From Chitinophagales bacterium (lineage in GTDB: Bacteria; Bacteroidota; Bacteroidia; Chitinophagales; UBA2359): 5,552 nt of DNA. The notes beneath the pieces are model-generated. The model ran no database searches, had not been told where the DNA came from, and saw only the letters and a program-made list of their open reading frames with translations. Shown here piece after piece: positions 1-5,552 of the stretch; the first letter of the stretch is position 1, and each line of letters starts with the position of its first letter. Location: positions 5,647-11,198 of the forward strand of contig JAHDIA010000133.1 of the NCBI GenBank assembly GCA_020631035.1, in the 5' to 3' direction. Made by a program: the position numbers and the translations under genes.

Positions 1-87
1 GATGGTGACGTTTGTGGGATTCTTTAAAGTGTATTGTAAGGTAAATTCATTTTTGGTAGGATTCGGATAAAGCATGATGTTTGAACT
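1..87 (-). other. Start of T9SS type A C-terminal sorting domain (partial)
   Basis: Codons 258-286 of the left-hand gene read SSNIMLYPNPTKNEFTLQY and onward. The arrangement hydrophobic-Y-PNP-(4)-F-T-L is the usual opening of the type A sorting domain of Bacteroidota proteins exported by the type IX system. The domain normally spans about 70-85 residues and ends the protein, so the stop codon should be roughly 150-180 bp left of the window. Confidence 0.85.
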
Positions 88-858
88 TGTAACATCAAGT
101 ATATCTCCCTCTGTTTTATTAGATACTGAGCACAATTTGTTAAAAGATACTTGATGCTCAGGCAACAAAGTTTGTGGATATTTGTCTTGATTGGTATCTG
201 TTGAGAAATTGCACCCTCTAGTATCTGTTGGGAAGCCTGAGGGTGTACCAATAAAATTAAATTGGGGAATTCCCGACTTATTTAATACATCAAAAACAAC
301 ACTGCCCACCAATTGCCAATCGTTGATCGGAGGATAGGCTTCTACTGAAACGATAGTAGGACTTAACAAATAAATAGTTGTTAAAAAGTGTCCTGGCGTA
401 TTGCCGTCGTATTGTTGGGCGGCATAGTGTGATTCGGTAGAGGTATTTTGTTCTGGATTCAGCACAACCGTTCCACTTGTACTCCCAAAAGTTGAGGGTT
501 TTATAATTCCTGTGCTTCCATTGTTAATAAAAACTGGGTCTGTTATATTTACTGTATTTGTACTACTCGTATTTGTACTATTTTTATCAAAATTGACTGC
601 TCGGTAATTGTTGAATTGCAGTACATTTGGGTTGTAGGTAAAGTAGATACTGCTGTTTCCAAGATACCTAGGGCTTTGCATATTGTTGCGCACATAGAGG
701 TCAACAATGTATCTAGGATTTTTGGCATATACTTCACAGTTTTTAACTCGATAGGTCATTTTAATTTCCACATCATCTTCTAATTGAGCATTTGTATCAA
801 ATGTACTACTTATGAATATAGCAGTGATTGCTAGTATTAATTTTAATATATTTTTCAT
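1..858 (-). CDS. Secreted cohesin-like protein with T9SS type A sorting domain (3' end outside window)
   Basis: The frame is open from ATG at 858-856 to the window edge, giving 286 codons with no stop; the 3' end is missing. Residues 1-24 form a signal peptide: MKN, a hydrophobic stretch (ILKLILAITAIFI), then cleavage probably near NA/Q at residue 25. Residues about 28-235 are rich in beta-strand patterns and N/S/T. The segments YIVDLYVRNN, LGNSSIYFTYNPNVLQF and WQLVGSVVFDVLNKSG resemble the cohesin-like sandwich domains found in many Bacteroidota secreted proteins; this is pattern recognition, not a profile match. Residues about 260-286 (IMLYPNPTKNEFTLQYTL) match the start of a type A T9SS sorting domain, with the YPNP motif at 264-267. 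Such domains direct export through the outer membrane and usually surface attachment or release. About 50-60 residues of that domain should lie beyond the window. The gene follows the protease gene by 22 bp and is probably co-transcribed. Its binding partner or function is unknown. Confidence 0.9.
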   Translation of the reverse strand, partial: MKNILKLILAITAIFISSTFDTNAQLEDDVEIKMTYRVKNCEVYAKNPRYIVDLYVRNNMQSPRYLGNSSIYFTYNPNVLQFNNYRAVNFDKNSTNTSSTNTVNITDPVFINNGSTGIIKPSTFGSTSGTVVLNPEQNTSTESHYAAQQYDGNTPGHFLTTIYLLSPTIVSVEAYPPINDWQLVGSVVFDVLNKSGIPQFNFIGTPSGFPTDTRGCNFSTDTNQDKYPQTLLPEHQVSFNKLCSVSNKTEGDILDVTSSNIMLYPNPTKNEFTLQYTLKNPTNVTI

Positions 859-880
859 GATTGATTATTTTTAAATTTAA
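859..880 (-). promoter_or_regulatory. Short intergenic gap with A-rich translation start region
   Basis: Only 22 bp separate the protease stop (TAA at 883-881) from the next ATG (858). Read on the minus strand it is AT-only except for two C residues near the ATG and has no Shine-Dalgarno sequence, as is normal in Bacteroidota. It contains AAAAATAAT (872-864) five bases before the ATG. The same 9-mer sits three bases before the protease ATG. There is no room for a terminator, which supports co-transcription of the two genes. Confidence 0.6.
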
Positions 881-3800
881 TTAATAGGCGATTTCAATTG
901 ATCCAATATAAGCTTTGTTTCTAAACCAATAATCATAATCATTAGCTTGTAGTACTCCATCTAAATTGGCATCAGTATTAACATACACATCAATTCCAGC
1001 AGGGTCCGACTGAAACCAAACATAATAGTCTGAAACCTGAATAATTCCATCTTGGTTAAAGTCTCCAGAAATAAGCCCAAATACAGATGGAGCCAGTTGT
1101 TTTAACTGTTGTGGACCATTAGCAGCACCAACATTTGTTGTTAAATCAACTACATCTCCAGGAGAATAAGCATTTGCCGATATGATGTCTAAGTGGTTTC
1201 TGTGTCTTGCAACAATGTGGTATTCTTGTTCAGGATCTAATTCATAAAACTTTAGTGGTGATACCTGGTCACTGGGATCAACGACCTGTCCATCTGTTCT
1301 TAAAAGTCCTACCTTTCGTTCAACTATAGTGGTACCTGGATTGCCAATTAGATTTGGTGTACCTGTTCTAGCTTCAATCAAAACCCAATCAACTATATCA
1401 GGGTTAAAACTTGTTACAGATTCAGTTCCAGGGTACAAATAAGGTGCAACATTATAAGGTTGACTTGCTGGTAATAAATCTGAACTTGCCAAAGTTGCAA
1501 TCATTATATCGTTATCTTCTAAGTCTGTCCGATAAGCACCTTCTAAACACATTTTTATATCAAAATGAGTAGATGTAGGTACATCACCTATTATAATTGT
1601 GTAATCTTCGACTTCGCCATAAGCAAAACTACCACAACCATTCCCATCGCTATCTACTTGATCTCTTACACATCTAATACGCATTGTATAAATTCCATCT
1701 TCTATGTCGGCTGGAATAGTAATCTCATTGGCATCATCATTCAATACACTTTCACTATGTTCAAAGAATGGATCTCTGTCCCAGTTAATCCAGACATCCC
1801 AGTAAACTGGATTTTCTAAGGTAAGATCGCTTAATTCATTTAAAGTAATTAGATAGGCTTGATTTTTATTCAACTCAACGGTTAAGTTTGAAAAATCACT
1901 CAAAGCAACTCCTCCAAAACCTGTTCCAATGTTGTTGATGGAAGTTCCATTTTCTCCATTTAATATTACATTGTCTATGGCAACATACCACCCATCATCA
2001 TATAGGAGAAGAGGCGCGCATTCATAACCGTTAAAATCTCCCATTAATATAGGAGTATTGGCAGCAAAAGCATAATAAAACACATCAAATTTAGGTTCAT
2101 CATCACTTAAATCCACTTTAACCCAAGCATAATATACTTCATTGCAATCTTTGGTCAGTCGAAGTGCAATGTATCCTTCATCATTTGTATAAGTAGGATC
2201 ACTTACCGCCGCACTTAAGCTTGTCGAGGGTAAGTAGACATCTTCTTCTAGCTTAAAACTAGGACCACATTGTTCAGAATAGCCCCCATCTCCTCCAAGG
2301 ACAAATTCTCCAGTTCCAGTACCAATATAATCACTTGGGAGTTCTCCCGCCTTTAACAAAACAATTTCTTGACTACTCGGCTTGCACAAAAACTCTCCTT
2401 GCCACAAATGTATATCTTTCATATATACAATATAGCCTGGCTCCATATCACCTGTTATTTGATAACTGCCATTATCATCACTATCATATACATGTTCACA
2501 AATAGCAGTACTAGCAACATTGTCCAATAAATCTACAAATAAATTTAATTGAGCATTGATTGCCAAGTCATCATTAAAGAAACCTTGATCGTGCGCATAA
2601 ATCTCCATCTCTCCAGCAAGTTGCCAAGGTTCTTTGTCAGATATTGTCAAAAGAGCTTCCCCATCTACAGATCCATCAGATTGATAAGGATGATAGTAAT
2701 CAACCACAATGCCACCTTCACAAGAAATTTCAATATTTGACAATGAAGAGGAAAATGCACTTGGATCAAAGTCAATGGTATACAATTCGTCTTCTAGTGA
2801 ACTTACATTATTGGGATTTAATAGACTTAGCTCTATCTCTTTAGCATCACCAGATAAAGAGGTAATTCTAAAATCTAAATTATCTGAATTGGGTCCAACC
2901 ACATCAAAATAAGGAGTCCCACTCAAAGAAGAAGCTCCATTGATTGCTGCATTAAAGCTTGCACTTGTTCCTTCCAATTTGATTTTAATGCTTTCTTCAA
3001 AAGTATTGTCATTGTTTAAACTTTCTTCAAAAGTACTAGCTGAAAAAGTAAGTACTGGCTGAGTAAAATGTCCTGTTTGTGCAGGGGAACCAATACTATC
3101 ATCAAACTTAAAATCATGTACAATCACATCTATTTCTCCCTCACAATTTACCAATTGCAAACGCAACCAACCATATTTATAATTGCAATGTAAATTGTAT
3201 CTCAAACCAATGTAAAAATAACCCTCTGAATCTGTATCTTCTCCCCAAGTCAAATCATTCAAATCCAAAGAGCCCAAAGTAGGATGTGGAACATAAGCCC
3301 CACTCGAACCATTGGTCGGATCAAATATTGAATACGCCTTTGTGGTATAAATTCCAGAACCAATATCAATGTTTTGCCCTGCAATAAAGGTTTTAAGCTC
3401 TCCTCCTGTGCCTGCAGGATTGTGTATACAAAATTCTAGGTTACCTGTTCCACCTGTTCCCAGGTTCACTCGCCCCTTTTCTGCCTTATAATCTAAATAG
3501 TAATACTGTCCTGCAATTTGAAAGAAACTAGTATGCAAACCATTGGGGCCTACTTTAAAATTAGGGCAAATATCTGCATACCCACTTGTTATGTCTTCAT
3601 ATTTTTGTAAATTCAATTTTTTGATTCGATTTATTTCCGATGGAGCTGTAGTAAACAACACATAAGGACCACTCCCTTCATTAGTATAACCTTGCATATT
3701 GAATTTAAACTCTATACCCTCAATACTTTCTAAATTAGTAACCATCCCTTTCAAACGTAATATTGCTGTCTCACCATCTACAATTTCTACCTCAGGCATC

Positions 3801-5218
3801 AACTCTTCAATTGTCACTAGACTTGATTCTGGCAAAGTAATTTCATAAAAACTAGAGTTAAGATATGGATCTGGGTCATAAGTTGCCACATAATGTCTTG
3901 CATCAAACAAAGTATACTCCAATCTAATAGGCAGTTCATTATAAATACTTCCCAAAACACAAGGACTCTCCTCAAAATTGGTATCTGTAAATACGACTCT
4001 TGGCTCTCCTATATCATTTCCACTAATAGGGTCATAGTACAATGTATTGGCTAAATTATCTTGTATCTCATTTCTTTGAGATAACGGATTATTTAAAACA
4101 CATTCCATATAGTTTACCTGTCCTGGTGAAAAGGTACGCATACAAGGTGTATAATCCATAAAATTATCATAGTAGTAGTCTACCCCACAGTACTCATCTG
4201 CTCCATCTCGGACTTCACAGACACCACTCTGCATACCATGTTCTTTACAGTTGGGGGTATCATTAAAGTTCATTTCAATAAAATCATTCCAAGTACTAGG
4301 ATCAGCTTGATAATCAGGATCATTAGGTAAATATACATCTAAGGCTCCATACAAATGACCAAAATCATCACTGTCACATCTATCTTCTGCATTATCCGCC
4401 CCCCAAATATGACGCAAACCCAACCAATGCCCAACCTCATGTGTAATGGTTGAAGCAAAATTACCATGATCTGGATGCTCTGGTCCATATTTAAATGACC
4501 AATAAGGCATGGCAACCCCATCTATACCAGGCTTATCATCTGTATACAAAGGATACTGTGCAACCCCTGAAGAAGCTCCATTGGAAGCATAAACAATGTA
4601 TATATTTAAGTATTTGTCTCTGTCCCATTGTATAATGTCTCTCAATATTGGCCCATCTCCTAAAGAAAGATAAGACAAATGTGATTTTGTATAGGTAATC
4701 CCATTGGTCGGATTGCCACAAGTGTCTTTTTCTGCCAAACGAAACTGTATGTTGGCTATACCTGGTGTACTTAAAGACAACGGTGAGTCACAATCCAATT
4801 CTAACAATGTACCATCTGTATCTCCTGTACAATCTGGATTGTTGGGTAAATCAGCAGTCACTCCGCTAAAATCTTGGTTCAAACGAGCAATTGCATTAAT
4901 TGCGTCATCTTCAACTATGAATTCAATTCCTTCTCGGGAACCGTAAATGTTGTGAAAAACAACTGGAATGATATAGTTGCCTCCCCCGCTCTTTCGATAA
5001 GTTGAATTGGGATCACTCTTGGCTTCCATAAATTTAGAAGCTTCTTTTAAAAAGCCCCTAAGTGTTTTTTCCATTTTAGCCTTTTCTTCTGGATGTTCCT
5101 TTAAATATTTTTCATAAGACTTAGATGTTCCACAAGAAGCATCTTGGTGTTGCCCTTTCAATATACCCGATAATAGCAAGAATGCTATACAGCTACAAAG
5201 GCATAATATATTTTTCAT
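881..5218 (-). CDS. Secreted multidomain M43 (pappalysin/cytophagalysin-type) zinc metalloprotease with GEVED domain and dockerin-like C terminus
   Basis: This is a 1445-residue predicted secreted endopeptidase. Residues 1-22 are a signal peptide (MKN, hydrophobic core, cleavage near KG/Q). Residues 24-80 are a charged helical propeptide with CGTS at 29-32, a possible cysteine switch. The catalytic domain spans about 81-395: IIPVVFHNIY strand at 83-92, zinc site HEVGHWLGLRH at 260-270 (ligands H260, H264, H270; base E261), DTP at 320-322, and Met-turn NFMDYTPC with M354. Several cysteines (324, 334, 344, 359, 373) could form disulfides, as in M43 enzymes. Residues about 405-712 and 720-1060 are two related modules. 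A GEVED domain covers 1061-1211 (DVWINWDRDPFF, then GEVEDYTI). Residues 1212-1384 are a Saprospirales-type module (DWVLIEART, ARHRNHLDIISA). Dockerin-like loops lie at 1386-1427. No T9SS sorting domain is recognisable. The ATG is chosen because it begins the signal peptide. Substrate is unknown; a secreted or surface role in protein breakdown is inferred. Confidence 0.95.
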   Translation of the reverse strand: MKNILCLCSCIAFLLLSGILKGQHQDASCGTSKSYEKYLKEHPEEKAKMEKTLRGFLKEASKFMEAKSDPNSTYRKSGGGNYIIPVVFHNIYGSREGIEFIVEDDAINAIARLNQDFSGVTADLPNNPDCTGDTDGTLLELDCDSPLSLSTPGIANIQFRLAEKDTCGNPTNGITYTKSHLSYLSLGDGPILRDIIQWDRDKYLNIYIVYASNGASSGVAQYPLYTDDKPGIDGVAMPYWSFKYGPEHPDHGNFASTITHEVGHWLGLRHIWGADNAEDRCDSDDFGHLYGALDVYLPNDPDYQADPSTWNDFIEMNFNDTPNCKEHGMQSGVCEVRDGADEYCGVDYYYDNFMDYTPCMRTFSPGQVNYMECVLNNPLSQRNEIQDNLANTLYYDPISGNDIGEPRVVFTDTNFEESPCVLGSIYNELPIRLEYTLFDARHYVATYDPDPYLNSSFYEITLPESSLVTIEELMPEVEIVDGETAILRLKGMVTNLESIEGIEFKFNMQGYTNEGSGPYVLFTTAPSEINRIKKLNLQKYEDITSGYADICPNFKVGPNGLHTSFFQIAGQYYYLDYKAEKGRVNLGTGGTGNLEFCIHNPAGTGGELKTFIAGQNIDIGSGIYTTKAYSIFDPTNGSSGAYVPHPTLGSLDLNDLTWGEDTDSEGYFYIGLRYNLHCNYKYGWLRLQLVNCEGEIDVIVHDFKFDDSIGSPAQTGHFTQPVLTFSASTFEESLNNDNTFEESIKIKLEGTSASFNAAINGASSLSGTPYFDVVGPNSDNLDFRITSLSGDAKEIELSLLNPNNVSSLEDELYTIDFDPSAFSSSLSNIEISCEGGIVVDYYHPYQSDGSVDGEALLTISDKEPWQLAGEMEIYAHDQGFFNDDLAINAQLNLFVDLLDNVASTAICEHVYDSDDNGSYQITGDMEPGYIVYMKDIHLWQGEFLCKPSSQEIVLLKAGELPSDYIGTGTGEFVLGGDGGYSEQCGPSFKLEEDVYLPSTSLSAAVSDPTYTNDEGYIALRLTKDCNEVYYAWVKVDLSDDEPKFDVFYYAFAANTPILMGDFNGYECAPLLLYDDGWYVAIDNVILNGENGTSINNIGTGFGGVALSDFSNLTVELNKNQAYLITLNELSDLTLENPVYWDVWINWDRDPFFEHSESVLNDDANEITIPADIEDGIYTMRIRCVRDQVDSDGNGCGSFAYGEVEDYTIIIGDVPTSTHFDIKMCLEGAYRTDLEDNDIMIATLASSDLLPASQPYNVAPYLYPGTESVTSFNPDIVDWVLIEARTGTPNLIGNPGTTIVERKVGLLRTDGQVVDPSDQVSPLKFYELDPEQEYHIVARHRNHLDIISANAYSPGDVVDLTTNVGAANGPQQLKQLAPSVFGLISGDFNQDGIIQVSDYYVWFQSDPAGIDVYVNTDANLDGVLQANDYDYWFRNKAYIGSIEIAY
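938..1063 (-). other. Paired dockerin-like calcium-binding loops at the protease C terminus
   Basis: Codons 1386-1427 contain two loops with the D-x-N-x-D-G-(6)-D spacing. Loop 1 has D1386, N1388, D1390 and D1397; loop 2 has D1416, N1418, D1420 and D1427. Both are followed by an aromatic pair and WF (YYVWFQ and YDYWFR), so they are clear duplicates of each other. This is the arrangement of type I dockerins, which bind calcium and dock onto cohesins. Only an 18-residue tail (YDYWFRNKAYIGSIEIAY) follows, ending the protein. Confidence 0.8.
1586..2038 (-). other. GEVED domain of the protease
   Basis: Codons about 1061-1211. The order is characteristic: a start near YEC, a WYVAIDNVILNG strand, an FSNLTVELNKNQAYLITL strand, DVWINWDRDPFF, then YTMRIRCVRD and GEVEDYTI at 1201-1208. 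This beta-sandwich domain is widespread in secreted Bacteroidota proteins, including other M43 proteases. Its role is thought to be accessory (adhesion or binding), but this is not settled. Confidence 0.85.
2039..3061 (-). repeat. Second copy of the ~300-residue internal module in the protease
   Basis: Codons about 720-1060. It opens with QPVLTFSASTFEES, has a local doubling of the TFEES motif, and closes with NDEGYIALRLTKD, then YYAWVKVDLS and FDVFYYAFAANTP. It is followed directly by the GEVED domain. Similarity to the first copy is clear at the two ends and weak in the middle, so this is an old duplication, not a recent one. Confidence 0.6.
2991..3035. repeat. 15-bp direct repeat inside the protease gene (30-bp period)
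   Basis: The 15-mer ctttcttcaaaagta occurs at 2991-3005 and again at 3021-3035, exactly 30 bp (10 codons) apart and in frame. It encodes the doubled TFEES motif near the start of the second internal module (codons 729-733 and 739-743). It looks like a small in-frame duplication of a strand-forming segment. Confidence 0.8.
3083..4006 (-). repeat. First copy of a ~300-residue internal module in the protease
   Basis: Codons about 405-712. It opens with PRVVFTDTNFEES and closes with DSEGYFYIGLRYN, then YGWLRLQLV and IDVIVHDFKF. The opening and closing blocks are matched in the same order by the second copy (codons about 720-1060). The middle is much more divergent. The closing block (EGY-IGLR, YGW-RL-V, D-A/K-F) is a beta-rich pattern I have seen in Bacteroidota secreted proteins; the module's function is unknown, with substrate or surface binding possible. 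Confidence 0.6.
4034..4981 (-). other. M43 metalloprotease catalytic domain
   Basis: Codons about 80-395 of the protease. The zinc motif HExxHxxGxxH lies at 4441-4409 and the Met-turn methionine at 4159-4157, so all catalytic elements of a metzincin are intact. The spacing between the third zinc histidine (H270) and the Met-turn (M354) is 84 residues. That is longer than I recall for compact M43 enzymes such as ulilysin (about 50), and suggests an acidic insertion around residues 283-318, before the DTP motif. Confidence 0.9.
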
Positions 5219-5251
5219 TTTATTATTTTTACAGATTAAAAAATTGATTTG

Positions 5252-5290
5252 AAAAGGGAGTCAAGAAATTTTATTTGTTGACTCCTTTTT
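5252..5290. terminator. Hairpin in the leader region 34 bp before the protease start; terminator-like in the plus direction
   Basis: Arms ggagtcaa (5257-5264) and ttgactcc (5278-5285) are perfectly complementary around a 13-nt loop. Flanking aaaa (5252-5255) and ttttt (5286-5290) can extend the stem across one G-T pair. In the plus direction the hairpin is followed at once by five T; in the minus direction by C then four T. There is no plus-strand gene for it to terminate, so it is either bidirectional, a boundary element, or a structure in the 5' leader of the protease mRNA. Confidence 0.5.
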
Positions 5291-5342
5291 GGATTCATCA
5301 TTTGTATTTAACTTAGGTCTAATTAAGGAAGTCTTTCCTATT

Positions 5343-5381
5343 AAAAAGTGTTTGATTTTGATTCATCGGTAAACACTTTTT
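5343..5381. terminator. Bidirectional terminator-like hairpin
   Basis: Arms aaaaagtgttt (5343-5353) and aaacacttttt (5371-5381) pair perfectly over 11 bp around a 17-nt loop. Both strands therefore end in a T-tract after the stem, the usual form of an intrinsic terminator that works either way, although the stem has only two G-C pairs. Read leftward it could end transcription of a minus-strand gene lying to the right of the window and so insulate the protease operon. Confidence 0.55.
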
Positions 5382-5426
5382 TAATTGTAAATTATGAATT
5401 GTGAGTTTGGGGATTGCCTCCCTATT

Positions 5427-5436
5427 CTGTATACAG
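5427..5436. promoter_or_regulatory. Perfect 10-bp palindrome, possible operator
   Basis: The sequence ctgtatacag equals its own reverse complement and is flanked by att and taat, which extend the symmetry imperfectly. It lies about 210 bp upstream of the protease start, beyond both hairpins. It might be a dimeric regulator site, but a palindrome this short can occur by chance and no regulator is visible in the window. Confidence 0.2.
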
Positions 5437-5450
5437 TAATTGTGAATTGA

Positions 5451-5552
5451 ATGGGACGGAACGGTGGTTTTCCATTTGCATGGTGTCTCCCTGCTATCCG
5501 CTTTTACTCCTCACCCTCCTTGCGTCGGGATTGCGGGGTAACCGCTACTATC
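5451..5552. repeat. GC-richer segment resembling a Bacteroidota intergenic repeat, cut by window edge
   Basis: The base composition shifts from strongly AT-rich to about 55% GC. The layout is ctgctatccgctttt, a C-rich block, then ggggtaaccgctactatc. From memory it resembles short intergenic repeats common in Bacteroidota genomes, which carry a 'gctatccgct…' block and a second 'ccgct…atc' block around a variable middle. That resemblance is recollection, not a search result. The element probably continues past the right edge. Confidence 0.35.

Larger units (their letters stand above)
5219..5552. other. Non-coding region upstream of the protease gene
   Basis: No convincing gene is present in these 334 bp. 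Positions 5219-5400 are strongly AT-rich and hold two terminator-like hairpins (5252-5290 and 5343-5381). Positions 5427-5436 are a perfect palindrome (ctgtatacag). Positions about 5451-5552 are GC-richer (about 55% by hand count) and resemble an intergenic repeat. The promoter for the minus-strand operon should be here, but I found no clear Bacteroidota-type element (TTTG with TAnnTTTG on the minus strand). The stretch just before the ATG is AAAAATAATAAA, an A-rich start region without a Shine-Dalgarno. Confidence 0.75.

Noticed and set aside
24..737. Minus-strand frames at 24-251 (75 codons) and 549-737 (62 codons).
   Set aside because: Both lie in another frame within the 286-codon secreted protein gene, which has a signal peptide and a T9SS motif; they are shadows.
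1565..4946. Short frames inside the protease gene on both strands (60-84 codons).
   Set aside because: All are covered by the intact 1445-codon protease frame and show no domain, signal peptide or start context.
5189..5218. Possible lipoprotein signal in the protease (LCSC at residues 7-10).
   Set aside because: The cysteine lies before the hydrophobic core, not after it, so it does not fit a lipobox; the ordinary signal peptide reading is better.
5222..5256. Possible -35/-10 promoter (TTGACT and TAATCT on the minus strand).
   Set aside because: The spacing is about 20 bp, the TTGACT is part of the hairpin arm, and Bacteroidota promoters follow a different consensus (TTTG / TAnnTTTG), which is absent.
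5326..5337. Small inverted repeat aggaa / ttcct.
   Set aside because: Only five base pairs with a short loop and no T-tract; expected by chance.
5451..5552. Open frame on the plus strand from ATG at 5451 to the window edge (34 codons, MGRNGGFPFAWCLPAIRFYS…).
   Set aside because: It has no start context, an unusual composition (rich in R, C, P and S), and overlaps the repeat-like segment. It looks like a chance frame through an intergenic repeat.

Overview
The window looks like AT-rich chromosomal DNA from a member of the Bacteroidota, most likely from the Saprospiria / Lewinella–Aureispira side of the phylum (inference). The signs are a type IX secretion (T9SS) C-terminal sorting motif, a GEVED domain, a C-terminal module of the kind common in Saprospirales secreted proteins, and A-rich translation starts without a Shine-Dalgarno sequence. 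No RNA gene, CRISPR array or transposase gene was seen.

Both real genes are on the minus strand, so transcription runs right to left. From right to left: (1) positions 5219-5552 are non-coding, with two terminator-like hairpins in an AT-rich stretch, a 10-bp palindrome, and a GC-richer tail at the window edge that resembles an intergenic repeat. (2) Positions 5218-881 encode a 1445-residue secreted, multidomain M43 (pappalysin/cytophagalysin-type) zinc metalloprotease. Its order is signal peptide, propeptide with a possible cysteine switch, catalytic domain, two related ~300-residue modules, a GEVED domain, a Saprospirales-type C-terminal module and a pair of dockerin-like calcium loops. (3) A 22-bp gap follows. 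(4) Positions 858-1 hold the first 286 codons of a second secreted protein with a cohesin-like beta-sandwich pattern and the start of a T9SS type A sorting domain; it runs off the left edge.

The 22-bp gap and the near-identical start regions suggest one transcript. The most interesting reading is that the protease, which ends in dockerin-like repeats and has no recognisable T9SS sorting domain, sits beside a cohesin-like protein that does have one. The pair could form a surface-tethered protease, but this is a hypothesis. Otherwise the window looks like an ordinary secreted-protein locus.
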